NCBI RefSeq assembly: GCF_964199755.1
Contig: NC_133896.1
Span: 90,814,215 to 90,878,214, forward strand
Direction: 5' to 3'
Source of the DNA: Larus michahellis
Taxonomy: Eukaryota; Chordata; Aves; Charadriiformes; Laridae
DNA length: 64,000 nucleotides
The position numbers and the translations under genes were made by a program. The notes beneath the pieces were generated by a model, which was given only the letters and a program-made list of their open reading frames with translations, did not search any database and was not told the origin of the DNA. This document shows, in pieces, positions 48,860 through 61,420 of the stretch. Positions within the stretch are counted from its first letter, which is position 1. Each line of letters begins with the position of its first letter.

Positions 48860-50467
48860 CAGTGGTGCATGACAACGACCAGAATGACAGAGCTTATATC
48901 TCCCTTCAGACAGATTAGTGCCTGATTAAGGAAAGATCTGCTTTGAGGAGGAGCAGAGCTTCAAGACTGTATTTCTGTATCTATCCGTATGCAGGAGTAT
49001 GAAAACATGAATCTGAGCTTGAGAGGAAACCTCATAAACTGTACACTTGTCCACCTGACCAACACATAGGAAGGGAAATGGAAATGGCCTTGTTAAGGAA
49101 GACCCCAATGAAGACATTGCATAAAAAGGTATCTTCTTTGTGTCTATAGAGGAAATAATGCCAGCTGTTTCAATCTGTGCCCATCTGTGGGCTCACTGTG
49201 AACTAGTCGTCAACTTACTGTATTTCTCCAGCTGTCAAGGTTAGAATACCACAACTTCTGCCGATACCACTCCTGTAAAGATTTAAGGATTCCCCCAGCC
49301 ATCCCAGCAACTGAAGGCTGAGAAACCATGTTTGATAGTTACTGAAGAGTCCCATAAGATGACAGGAGGTGCTCCAGAATAGTTGCACTAGAATAGCCAA
49401 CACAGTTCAGACTCTTTATTACAACATTAGAGTGACATATGTTGGGTTTTTTTAGTTGAAGAGGGAGAATAGCAGTGCATTCTTTCGAGGTATGAAAAGT
49501 CAATACAAAAACAATACAAGGAAACAGGAATAAAACATTCACAGCAGTACAAAGACAGTGTGAAGATTAAGAAAAAACCCACATAGACTGGAGTGAAACC
49601 CTAGAAAATTTTGAGTCTGTTGCTTTTTAAGGGGTTTCTACAAACTTGTAATACTTACAAATCCAGTTACGTGTATACTGACTGTCAGCTCCACCTACAA
49701 CATCTGAGACTGAACAAATGTTGTCCTCTTCAGAAAGCATATTGAGCACAAGATGTTGCGGGGAATCTGTGGTCTCTAGCATCTTCCATATTTATTCACC
49801 AGAGAACAGCAATGCATATATAGGCGTTCATGTATGAGTGTATTCTTGAAGCTTTGTGGCCCATTTGGGGAAATACAGCAGGCTATATTTTCCATGTCTT
49901 GGGTGGTCAAGATTAGTGGAGAAATTGGTCACCTACTTAAATCCTATGGCCTCTTTGCAGCATAGTGGAAATTTACATGCAGAAAATACCTTCTCCCTAT
50001 GCAATGGGAGAAAAAATGGGAGCCTTGTCTGAATCTCATATCAATGATAATGAGGCTTAGTAGCCCATTATAGGGAGCTGCAGTGAAATTAAATGCTTGG
50101 TGGTAGTTCAATCAGTAGGACATTTACTTTTGCATATGAAAGCTATGGCAATGTTGTTTTCACAGTCAGAGGAAAGGGATTTACTGGCTATACAAAAACA
50201 GACATAGATTTCTTCTTCCTCCTGTTCTGAGGCAAGCTTGAAGTGTTCCTATGATAGTTCCAAGGGGTTGAGTGTCAGGATGTCCTAGCTGTGGCTAGAA
50301 CTGCACAGGGACAGATTTGAGGTCACAGAATGAGCATAAAAAGGTGACTGTTTTCTGTAAGAAGTCTGACCATTCTCTTTATTCTCAGGATATTCGTTAT
50401 TTTCAGACTACTTCTTCCATAACTTGGGATGTGAAACCTCTTGTATTGCAATGCATCTTGTGTTATT

Positions 50468-50885
50468 TCATAGAATCATAGAATGGTTTGTGTTGAAAGG
50501 GATCTTAAAGATTTTGTTCAACCCCCTCCCACTAGACCAGGCTGCTCAAAGCCCCATCCAACCTGGCCTTGAACACTTCCAGGGAAGGGGCATCCACAAC
50601 TTCTCTGGGCAACCGGTTCCAGTGTCTCGCCACCCTCACAGTAAAGAGTTTCTTCCTCATATCTAAACTAAGTCTCCCCTCTTTCAGTTTAAAACCGTTA
50701 CCACTCGTCCTATTGCTACGCTCCCTGATAAGGAGTCCGTCCCGATCTTTCCTGTAGGCCCCCTTCAGGTACTGGAAGGCTGCGATAAGGTGTCCCGGAG
50801 CCTTCTCTTCTCCAGGCTGAACAACGCCAGCTCTCTCAGCCTGTCCTCATAGGAGAGGTGCTCCAGCCCTCTGATTTGTCATCAT
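50468..50885 (-). mobile_element. CR1 3' fragment
   Basis: Left end CATAGAATCATAGAATGGTT, then CCAACCTGGCCTTGAACACT, CTCTGGGCAACCGGTTCCAG and CTTCTCTTCTCCAGGCTGAA, in CR1 minus-strand order. It stops near CCAGCCCTCTGATTTG. Confidence 0.92.
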
Positions 50886-53800
50886 GTCAGTCCTCAACTC
50901 TGCAAGCATGGAGGAAAGGCAGTCGTGGCAAAAGCATTAGAAATATCCTGATCTCAATTTTCTCAATCTTATGTGAAAACAGAAATCCTACATTCTGTTT
51001 CCGCAGACATCATCTGGGATGTCCTGCAGTGTGCACCCTCAACAGGTAGGGATGAGAGTCGGGAGGGAAAGGAGTGGGACTCACCTAGGCACCTAATATC
51101 TGTCTTTCACCAGAAGAGTGAGAAACAATGCACAAAAAAAGACTTACAGAGCCATAGTCTTTGCCAGAGAAGCAATGAGAGATTAATAAATTACTGCTCA
51201 CATTTAGTCCTATGGTATCTATAATATGCAGCGCATAAGAAGACTGAGTAAATTAAATGCACAGGTATCAATGCATAGACTTTCATGAGGGCATTAAGCA
51301 TTTGTATGAAAACTCAGAAGACTCATACTTACAGTTGGAAAGAATATATTCAAATAGCTCTTCTGCTTGAACACCAACTTTTTACTATCTGGAAACAGGA
51401 AGAAACTTCACCTTAAGGCAAGCTGTTTTGTAATTACTCCTGGTGAGGTTCTTTGCACCTCCCTTTTTTGGTGTCTGTTGCTGGACAGTCTCCCAGACAG
51501 ACAATTGGGTCTGCACCAGTATGTCAGTTAACACATTGTGCTGCCAAAGAGCACATCAGGCAAGCAAGTTCCCACCTATGCTGCTTTGGCAGCCAAGTGG
51601 AATTCTCAGCCAGGAGCTACATGTCTGTGCACCCCCTGCCTCACTAAGCCATGGCATGTTTATGGCAAAAGCAGGCCCTGCTCACCCAGATTATTTGAAG
51701 ACAAGCACTTAAGCTAAGGTATTTGCACCCATGCCTGAAATGATGTTGAGGAAAGGCTTGATGACAGTATGACTTACACAGTGATTTCTATGTTTGGCAC
51801 CCAAGTATCCTCAGTGCACGTGCAGATGATATGGCTTGCAGCCCCCATTTTTTGTTTTGTTGGTTTGTTTTAAATTCCAAAATTTTTAAAATTTTAATTT
51901 TTAAATTCAAGCATGCGATAGTGCATACTTCGACAGCACTATATTAAGGCTAGTTAGGGGAGCACAAGTTGCTTAGTGCTACTGAAGGAGAGCTGAAAGA
52001 GACCATCTGTTTAGTACAAATGCATTCAGCACCTGGGACTAGCTAGAAAGAAAGAAGCTGCTGTAGCTTCCTTAGTCCCAGACAATACCCATGTTATTAA
52101 GCTGACTGGCACCTCCCTCAGAATTTACTTTTTGTTGTGGTGTTCAAGACCATCACGCTCCGCTCCGTGTGTGAACCTGTTCCACCTCTGTGTTACTGAA
52201 GGGCTGCACTGAGCTAATGAGAAATCACTGTGTCTTCTTCTAGAGTTTGCCATTTTGCAACTCAGACTGGTTCAAAGAGGAATTACTCCCCCCTGGTGTT
52301 CTATCTGCTACATGAAACACAGAAGAGGAGGCTTAACTGCCTTGTAGCTTATATATTTTTATAATTTATCTCCCTTTTCTGCATGATGAGAAAACTTTCA
52401 GTTGAAACAAGTAGATTCATGAAAACATATAAAGATTTCTTTCTAGTTTCTTCCATGACCTTTGTTCTTTGAATGAACAATGGGTTGGCGTCTTGGCATC
52501 TATGCCTCAACTATTTAATAGAGTTCGGTCTGTTATTTGTGCCTCTTATACAGGACCAAGTGTGCTTAGCTAACAGAGCAATGCTGTTTATTTCTGCAAA
52601 CTAATCCCTTAAACTCAGGCCATGCTAAGTAAGGTTGGATTTTTTCTAGTTTACAGTGGCACTGGAAATTCTACATACTGCTGGCTAAAACTAGAATTTT
52701 AGTTACAACTATGCAATTCTCTCATTGCATTTTGCTAACTTTTATACAAACCGACTTCTGTTCATGCATTTGGACAGCTGTAACAGATTGATCATTTATA
52801 AACAATCCTGTTGCTGAGAACAGACTCTAGTCTTCTTCGAACCATATTGACTCTGCAAGTGAACAGGAGATTAAAAAATAAGAAAATCAGGTTCATTCAG
52901 AGAAGTCAGATAGTTTGAAAGATATGAATGAGAAGGCACTATCTGAAATAAGTTATTTATAAATATATCTGTTAGTGTTGCTCTGTTAAAAAGGACAGTA
53001 ATTATAATGTACATCTAATGTGTACATGTGTACATTAGGCACCTCGTGTGTCTACTATGAGTTCAGTTGCAGAACTGTTGCTATTTTTAACCTGTCATCT
53101 CTGCCGACTCATGACAAGAATAAACCAACAGCAGCAATAATAATGATTATGAAGATAAATAAATGTGGTTTTCCGCAATGAAGAGAACTACAGTAAAAGT
53201 AGCAGTAGTCCAACAACTGGGTTGCCTGAAATTTGTACTGAGAAACAATGTATTTTTTTGACAGGTGAAATATTATTGCAAACTGAAAGATCAGTCTATC
53301 AAACCTAACAATTAGGAAAGTAAATGTCAGACTAGGGACATACCTAGATTCATGTGAACAGCCGCTTAACTGCATGCACATAGAACTTAGTGAGGATGTA
53401 GTAGTTATTGTTAGGACTGCTAGACTGGTTCTATTCAAATTTAGGATGTTTTTTAAACTTCTCTAGGAAATAGCACTAAGTTATTAAGCTAACACTGAGG
53501 ATCTTAGGTTGAGTAGCTTCACGTAAATATATAACATAAAATCAATGAACTGTTCTTAAGACTTCTCTTATCCAGCCGCAGTCAAAGTGTGGCACAACTG
53601 GCAAGCTTGGACTGTAAATTCAGCTTTCAGTACCACAGACCTAGGTGAGGTCCCTTTTCTTATGATTATGAAATGACTCCTTCCCTTCAGAAAGGAATTT
53701 GATATGCTTTTTGCGTGCAAGCAATAATATCTGTCCTTAATCTTTGTTTGACAAGGTCAAACAATGAGAGAGAATTTCCATGCCACCTGGGTATCATCCC

Positions 53801-54604
53801 AAGTCATTTAGGTAGGACACAGGAATTGTTTAAAAGAGTGCAGTTCAGGAGTGGGAGCGAATGGAAAAGAACTGCATGATACTCAAGATAAGCATGAAGA
53901 GACATTTTCTAGAAGTGATGGTTTATGGGCCTGTGACTATGCTGAGCCATTTACTTAGGACTCCTATAAGCTGTGTTGCTCACTTCATGATGTATGTTCC
54001 TCACTTTGTGATGAACTATAGATAAAAATTCTCTACTTGGGGTATGGGTGTGGGACCTAATGTCATATAACAATGTTTTTAAAGCTCTGATTCCATCTTT
54101 TTCCTGGTTCTTGTCCAGCCTCAGATTTCAGAACTCCACAACAGATCCCAACAATCCTATCCGGCATTACGTGGTTTGTTTCACTGGGTTTGACTTCTTA
54201 GAACAGAGTAGCCCTTCCTGATAGATTTGCACATGAATTTACCGTGCTGTCTACTCTAACAGAATTTACTTCAGATACTACCTGTCCCCTAGACCATATT
54301 TGTGCCAGGACAGAGGCATCATGGAAGCTTCCTCTCCACCATGGCAGTATTAGAAACAATCTGCAGTAAATAAATAAATGGACATGCAAATATTTGCAGG
54401 CACTGAGGGATGCAGAAACAGAGGAAACAGAATATTTCCATAGTTGCCATGAGATCAAAGAAGCAAAGATAAAATTCGCACTTCTAATCACCTTTAAATT
54501 CATGAAACATTTACACATACTTCTCATCTAGCCCTACCTTTGCTCATAAGAATTCAGTTCTTCCCTCCATAAGAAAATACACAAATCTTCTTAACTGAAC
54601 ATAC

Positions 54605-54685
54605 CTCACTTGTCAACGGGATCCCAAATCTGCCCCTTCCAGGACTGGCAAGCAGTCTGTCCGTTCCAACGCACTCTTCATAATT
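54605..54685 (-). pseudogene. TRPV6: TRPV-like C-terminal exon remnant
   Basis: TTGGAACGG starts a stretch resembling L-E-R-K-L-P-R-C-L-W-P-R-S-G, followed by GRGRFGIPLTSE-type sequence and a GTATGT donor. The match is weak and frames are mixed. Position and donor support it. Confidence 0.5.
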
Positions 54686-54722
54686 TACAACAAGGAGTTA
54701 CATAGTCAAACAATTTTCTCAC

Positions 54723-54771
54723 CTGTGCTCTACAGGATGACCTGTAGAGCAAGGTCATCCTACTCATGGCA
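54723..54771 (-). pseudogene. TRPV6: TRPV-like pore/S6 exon, end beyond the CR1
   Basis: The minus strand ends CTGTAGAGCACAG before GTGAGA, matching the family's ...E-L-W-R-A-Q exon end with Trp changed to a stop. The part next to the CR1 contains overlapping inverted repeats (54726-54760). Confidence 0.65.
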
Positions 54772-55988
54772 TGACTGGATGGACAGATGAGGTGAGGGCA
54801 GTAGATGTGGTCTACCTTGACTTAAGAAAGGTGTTCGACATGGTCTCCCACAGCATCCTCATAGGGAAGCTTAGGAAGCTTAGGGCATAGGGAAGCTTAG
54901 GAAGAGCGGGTTAGATGAATGGACAGTAAGGTGGATAGATAACTGGTTGAAAGACAGAGCTCAGAGGGTCGTGATTAGGGGCACAGAGTCTAGTTGAAGG
55001 TCAGTGATGAGTGATGTTCCCCAGGGGTCAGTACTGGGCCCAGTCCTCTTCAATATATTCATCAATGACCTGGATGAGGGGATAGAGTGCACCCTCAGCA
55101 AGATTGCTGATGACACAAAGCTGGCTGGGGGGGATGGCTGACACACCAGAAGGCTGTGCCGCCATACGGAGAGACCTAGACAGGTTGGAGAGTTGGGCGG
55201 AGAGGAACCTTATGAAATTCAACAAGGGCAAGTGTAGGGTGCTGCACCTGGGGAGGAATAACCCCATGCACCAGTACAGGTTGGGGGCTGACCTGCTGGA
55301 GAGCAGCTCAGTGGAAAGAGACCTGGGAGTCCTGGTGGGCAACAGGATGACCATGAGCCAGCAATGTGCCCTTGTGGCCAAGAAGGCCAACGGCATCCTG
55401 GGGTTTATCAAGAAGAGTGTGGCCAGCAGGTCGAGGGAGGTCATCCTCCCCCTCTCCTCTGCCCTGGTGAGGCTGCACCTGGAGTACTGTGTCCAGTTCT
55501 GGGCTTCCCGGTTCAAGAAGAACAGGGAACTGCTGGAGAGGGTGCAGCAAAGGGCTACGAAGATGATCGGGGGACTGGAACACCTCTCTTATGAGGAAAG
55601 GCTGAGAGATTTGGGTCTTTTTAGTCTGGAAAAAAGACGGCTGAGGGGGGACCTTATCAACACTTATAAATACTTAAAGGGTGGGTGTCAGGAGGATGGG
55701 GCCAGGGTCTTTTCAGTGGTGCCCGGCAATAGGACAAGAGGTAATGGGCACAAACTTGAGCGTAGGATGTTCCACCTAAACATAAGGAGGAACTTTAATT
55801 TGAGGGTGGCAGAGCACTGGAACAGGCTGCCCAGAGACATGGTGGACTCTCCTTCTCTGGAGACATTCAAAACCTGCCTGGATGCATTCCTGTGCAACCT
55901 GCTCTAAGGTGACCCTGCTCTGGCAGGGGGGTTGGACTAGATGATCTCCAGAGGTCCCTTCCAACCCTATGATTCTATGATTCTATGA
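54772..55988 (+). mobile_element. CR1 LINE inserted in the TRPV-like pore exon
   Basis: Plus-strand CR1 of about 1.2 kb, 5'-truncated. It carries a 267-codon open frame (55104-55907) with [37 protein letters not shown] and [14 protein letters not shown]. The 3' end is TCCAACCCTATGATTCTATG. It is close in sequence to the CR1 at 11128-12278 but on the opposite strand. Coding sequence of the TRPV-like exon lies on both sides, which fixes the insertion after the exon existed. Confidence 0.93.
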
Positions 55989-56240
55989 GCCACTCTCCAG
56001 TGGGTGCCACCCTTCATGGCAATGAGCAAGTTGGGCATAAGGAGCCACAACAGCAACGGCTGAGTAAGCGATGCCATACATGAAGGGCAGGTCCACTTCA
56101 TAGTTGTCAGGTCCATCAATAATGGTGAGGAAGAGCTCAAAGGTGCTAAAAGTGCCATGGGCTAGTTGTGGAAGTGGCCCAACTCATGGGGATCCTGGGT
56201 CTGGGAGGTGGTATAAAAAGCTAAGAGAAAAGAGAGGAGG
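55985..56240 (-). pseudogene. TRPV6: TRPV-like pore/S6 exon, first part (stop, frameshifts)
   Basis: From about 56210 downward: [18 protein letters not shown], a TAG stop, PMAL, a one-base loss, then [20 protein letters not shown] and [10 protein letters not shown] in the second frame. A second indel restores [16 protein letters not shown]. The S6 motif NLLIAM and HWRVAH are diagnostic. The exon is cut at 55985-55988 by the 3' end of a CR1. Confidence 0.88.
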
Positions 56241-56914
56241 AAAAAGAAGAGGGAAAGGAAAAAACCCCAAGACTGTTTTCATGGGCTTGGCCAGCATAAC
56301 CTGATTGTCTCTGTAAACTACAGCATCAAATTTTAGGCTAAACAACAGGACAAGACAGCCATGTCTCCTTTATATGTCTCAGTGTATTTACTTATAACTC
56401 CTTCAGTTAGCTCTTCTTATGGTCTTCAATGCTCCTGAGTTCAGTGTCCTATTGTGTACTGATGGGCCAATATTCTGTTCTCACCTCCTGAGTTACCCAA
56501 GCAGGCTGGAATGAAAGAAGTATAAGGTCTACATCATGCAGACATTATATTGCAAGACAACTACAATGCTTGGCTATGCTGCATTCAATCATCATACATT
56601 TCATGAAATTTTAGGGAACACATCAATAACAACAGTAAATCCATATTACTTCTGAAGAAGAATGAGAATGTATATTCTCCCTTACTACAGGTATCAGAAT
56701 TTTTCAGAAATTGGGATCAGATTCTAGCAGTCCTCTTCTCTTCCTCTGAATTCTTATCCTGAATTTAGATCCTCTGAACAAGCCCTCCCTTTATAGACCT
56801 AAATCTGCACATGAGATCTCCAAATATCATCTTCAGGTTAGACAAAATACTAGCAATAAAACACAGTCTTCTCACAAAGAACCATGGGCATATTGCCATG
56901 GAAATTCAGGCAGA

Positions 56915-57170
56915 GAGGGAACACTGATCATCTAGTCTGATCTCCTTTACCCTCCAGGACATCATATTTCACCTCTTTACCCACTGTTAGTCAATTTACA
57001 CTCAACTGAATAATCTTGGCTAGAAAGGCATCTAATCTTGATTAATTCAGGAATAATGAATCTACCAGAACCTTGGACTGGTTTTCCCCATGGCTACTCA
57101 ATCTTACCTTTACGATAATTTTTAATTGCAGTTTGCCTGGCTTTTTTTGTACACTACACAATTAGAATAA
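56915..57170 (-). mobile_element. Ancient CR1/L3-like fragment
   Basis: GATCATCTAGTCTGATCTCC, AGAAAGGCATCTAATCTTGA and AATGAATCTACCAGAACC follow the order of old amniote CR1 families, with heavy divergence. It is in an intron of the TRPV-like pseudogene. Confidence 0.6.
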
Positions 57171-58600
57171 AGAACTGTTTGTAATCTGGTATTTCTGCAT
57201 TTTCCACCATCATCAGGTCACCTATTCACTTCTTTATACACTAAAAAAGTGAAATATTTAAATGTCTCTCTGTCACACATCTCCTTTGGCCCTCCCATCA
57301 TTGTTATGGTTCTCTTCTTCATCACATTTTTGGCCCTACTTTTTAAGAGGAGAATATCAAGAATACGCGAAACCAGTCTCACTGATACTATACATGGGCA
57401 GGAAGCCAGCCTTTCACAGTGACTCTATTCACTGTTTATTCACCCACAGACCACAGTAAGCCTTTCACAATTTTCTTTGTGGACAGGACTGTGTGTGCGA
57501 GGACACACAGATACTTCTGACATAAGTGTTTTTTTTAGGAAATTCATTCTATGTATATAGAATGTGCACTCTTTTTTTCCCAGCAGTGAAGGACTATCCT
57601 TGGATGAGAGTTTTCAAAAAATGGATCTTTGTATTAGTATTTTACAATGTTAAGCAGTCTTTAATCAGTATTATCAATCTATTCTGCAAAATAATAGACC
57701 AAAAAATCTTGACTGTGATACTGCTATAATATGGCTATTGATGTTTATGATTTAGGGCAACAATTTTATAGAGCAGGAAACAGTCTTATTTTATAGCCAC
57801 TTCTTACAGACACTTCAACATATTGATTCAGAGTGTCAAGCCATTCTGCTGTCAGCCTATTAGAGTCCACCCACCAAGTACCATTTACATGGTACATTTC
57901 ATCCTCAGAGAAAAAATATTCCTCGTGTTATTCACTGGTACACTAAAAACCTGAAGAAAATGAAATCAGTTCTCCAGTTTACATTCATGGGACTAGGGAT
58001 AAACCTATACTTTGTTTTGCCTATGCTGCCATCTAACCAGATGATCAAACAAGACAGAGGAAATCCAAGAATGGACCTTTGATTCCACTCGGTATGCCAA
58101 AAAATGAAAAAACAGTGTAGATCGATGACTAGGATATTAAGGATACCATTACTTAAGAATGTAAGAGCAGTTCAGTATCTTGACTATGATATCAGGATCT
58201 TGACTATGACGGCTCAATTTGAAAAGAGAACTGGAAGGAGTTCAGGTTATTCTTTATTTCTGTCACCAGATCAAAAGACTAGATAATTCACATGGTAAGT
58301 TCCCATGTGAGTGGGATCACAGATCCCCAGCAATGTGTGGACAAACCATTGAGTTGCTAAGATGGAACACATAGACTGCAGTCCAATGCAACCCCAACAG
58401 TACAGCATCATTAGAGTTATATAATAAATGACAGGATAATTTTACAGCATGAGCATCCAGATCCACAAAAGACTTTAACACCTGAATGCCCAAGCCTGTG
58501 ATCCATAGCTCCCCATCTGAGCTATTTAGGTAAGAGGATATAGTTTTTTAAGATTTTGTTGACTGAGGAAATATTATAAACATAAAAAGTTCTCATTTAC

Positions 58601-58687
58601 CTTCAAGATCAATATTATTGTAGCCCCTGTCGGTGTGACCAGTTCCCCGACCAGCCGGAGGTTATCTTCAGGAGTCACATAGGATAT
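58601..58687 (-). pseudogene. TRPV6: TRPV-like exon, S2 region
   Basis: YVTPEDNLRLVGELVTPTGA then TIILILK before a GTAAAT donor, matching the family segment Y-M-T-P-K-D-D-I-R-L-V-G-E-L-V. No AG is visible at the expected acceptor (CTAAC precedes the coding part), so the splice site seems lost. Confidence 0.8.
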
Positions 58688-59756
58688 GTTAGAAACTGAT
58701 AAAGATTGGAGCCATAAGGCTTCATTTAAGCTGTCCCAGTGGTGATCAATACAAACAAATCCTCCTTATGGTATAGCTTCTGTCATAGTTCTCAGTGTTA
58801 TTATGAAACTCTGCAGCCTGGAGAACTGAGGAGGACTTAGGCTAGGAGAACTGATTTAGGTCTCAACTGCTAACAGAAGATGTCTACCTAATTATCTCAC
58901 AGTCAGGTTCACAGTTGTAGATGACCTAGTAGCAGATGATTTTGAGAGGTTCTGGGCATTTTAACTGCCAAAGAATTCACCTGGAATTGTGGATACCTAC
59001 TCCACAGAATATGGCCATGGATATTTCATGTTGTCCATTGAACTGGGGCACTAAAAATCACAAGCAGTTTTCAAAGTGCTAGCTTTTTCTCTTCCATGAC
59101 TCTCTTTCTTCATCTGTAAAATGGAAATAAATCGTCAGTTTCTGAGAGGTATTGGTAAGCAGAGCTCTCCATTAACACCTTTACATACCTTTCACACACA
59201 AGAACAAGAAGAGAATGAGGAAAGAGGTTTTGAATAAAAAAGGCAGACTAATACAGAATCACGTAATAGCCACTTGTTTAGCTACTCCACATGTGGGGGA
59301 CCTGTCCCCTATCTTGACTATATCATGTAGCCTAAATGTCCCCAGAACTGGAAGTAGCCAGCTGTAGAATACCTTAATGTTTTGGACTGTGTTGTAGGAT
59401 TTAAGTGTGCTTCTCAGGAGGAAGTGCTACTTCTTCCTTTGTAGTGACGCACTATGACTATGAGAAATATTGGATCCCTAAATAATGGGCGATCTATTGC
59501 AGTGTCATGCTGAGTTTCAATGTAGGGCATAAAAGCTTATTCAGGAAATCCAAATATGCTTCTAGGACATACTGAAGCCTATGCTGCCTTGTTATTTTGA
59601 CCTGGGAAAGTTAGGGTGAAGCTCTTGAGTCACTCCATTACGTCTGCAGAGTGTCAGTCTTTTGCAGTCATTCCCAACCTTGGTGGCTGACACTAAGGAC
59701 TCCCTGTGTAAGCTTAGTCACTTTGGGATATGAAGGGGACAAGAAGAATCAGACAC

Positions 59757-59967
59757 GTGCAGCAGTTTCTGTACATGTATTGTATTGTCTCTTTAATCTA
59801 TTTTGGTGCTGTCTTGAAGTTTCAGAGGTCGGTAAATGCAGCACATGGTGAAGCAGATCATGTAGAGCACAAAACACAACCAGTATACAGAAACAGCTAC
59901 TTCCATATTTATTCCACTTCAGACTCACCAGCTCAGTGACAGGAGTAAGATCAAGGATCACCTGGGC
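59757..59967 (-). pseudogene. TRPV6: TRPV-like exon, S1 region (frameshift, stop)
   Basis: It reads [20 protein letters not shown] and [11 protein letters not shown], then a two-base deletion near 59862 shifts into [24 protein letters not shown] at 59793-59795 follows, then RDNT and QKLL. ELVSLKW and [13 protein letters not shown] are signatures of TRPV5/6. Confidence 0.88.
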
Positions 59968-60531
59968 CTCAGAAAAGAAACCAGACTAAATTTACATTGT
60001 CAATCAGGAGAAGAGTAACCTATGAACAACTCACCCCAGACTGGGAAGACAGTTATTGCCAAAGTTATCAAAACCCAAGATCATAGAATATCACAGAATG
60101 ATGAAGATGAAGGTAAACCTTCCAGTCTTAGCTGTACCTCACTCTTACTGTCAAACACGAATGATCAAAATGCCACAGGCAGAGAAAGACTAATAGAAAA
60201 AGCAACAGTTTTTCTCACTGGCCTATTCACTCCTTTACTGCCACTACACCTATTTAAAGACCTGGTGTACTCACTAGATAAACACTGCCGTAATAACATC
60301 AGAGGAAGAAAACAGGATAAGGGGGCACTTAGGAGGAAAAGAGGACACTGGTACCAGGCCATTCTTGGACATTCAGCCCAAATTCCTCTGAGATTATGCC
60401 AGTTGTGATGTTCCACTGTAACAGCTGCACTCCTAGCTTTCAACATGTGGACAGTTCTAATATTCTGGGCTATTTAGAAAGTGTGCAAGACTTTCTCAGT
60501 GAAAGAAGAAGTTAGAGATCAAATAATATAC

Positions 60532-60671
60532 TTCTGTCTTCATTGTGTCGATGATGAATTCCAAGAGAGAATCTTCCCATGAGTCAAACTCAGTGAGGTC
60601 ATACAAGATGGAGGTCGGGGGCCAAAATTTCACTGGACATGTTTTCTTTTCTGCATGAGGTGCTGAAATAT
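60532..60671 (-). pseudogene. TRPV6: TRPV-like exon after the ankyrin domain (stop, frameshift)
   Basis: It starts IFQHLMQKRKHVQ, then a TGA at 60630-60632 where the family has Trp. A one-base loss in the C/G run at 60613-60623 shifts the frame, after which TSILYDLTEFDSWEDSLLEF is readable. The donor is probably GTATAT. Confidence 0.85.
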
Positions 60672-61244
60672 CTAATTAATGAGGTGGGAACAATTGAAAC
60701 AATAAAAACATTTACTTAAACCAATTGGCTTTATAGTCTCCCCAGATTTACCAACTGCCTTGCTCTCCTGCGAAGGGAAAACAGAATTTGTCAGTCTCTG
60801 GTGTTAGTTTCTCAGGCTCAGCCTCAGTTTCTCAGGCTAAGTAAGCTGATCGGGGTCAATAGCAAGGCGGACAGACGTCCAAAAATCCCCATGTATTACA
60901 AGCACTACCAGTTTAACAGAGGTCCTCTTTTCCCTCATCCAGGATTAACCCAAGCCCGTGCTGTAATGCTAGGTGATTAGTAATAGAAGTTTTGTCTCCT
61001 AAGTCACCACTGACCAGACTGGTGCTGTGATACATGGTAGGATAACTTGTCAATGATGATGCAGGGGTTGAGAAGTTCTCTCTGGATCAGCACAGGTCCA
61101 GTCATAGCACTTTTTACCTTGGGCAGCTGCATTTCTGCAGCTCCCATACACAGGTAATCCATCAACTCCTTCAGTTCAGGAGGTGATACAGTGGCAACAG
61201 TTTTAGGTAATAGCCTAACAGTTTTAGGCTATTCACACACTCAC

Positions 61245-61420
61245 TATCGTGTTGCCTTCCATGCCTGCTAGCTTGAATGGAGTGAGTTGCTTGTTGTTAG
61301 GAATCTGGTCCAGGGCTTCCTGCTCCATGTTATTGCTCTCATAAGAAAGGATGAGGTTGTATATCTGACAGGCAAAGGTCTTGTTGGGTTGAAGAACCAG
61401 CATATGGATAACAGTGTTAC
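61245..61420 (-). pseudogene. TRPV6: TRPV-like exon, still open (59 codons)
   Basis: A 176-bp exon between CTCTACAG and GTGAGT. With the base from the previous exon it encodes [20 protein letters not shown], then YNLILSYE and [15 protein letters not shown]. It has no stop or frameshift and its splice sites are perfect. It is the best-kept exon of the locus and by itself identifies the family. Confidence 0.9.

Larger units (their letters stand above)
47675..54604. other. EPHB6 3' UTR and intergenic DNA
   Basis: The first 0.4-1.2 kb is probably EPHB6 3' UTR. The rest has one CR1 (50.5-50.9 kb) and an AT-rich patch at 51.84-51.92 kb. I could not find the last coding exon of the TRPV-like pseudogene here, though it would be expected in this interval. 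Confidence 0.6.

Noticed and set aside
60022..60408. 128-codon plus-strand open frame
   Set aside because: No family resemblance, lies in an intron of the TRPV-like pseudogene on the other strand, and shows no splice or codon signal.
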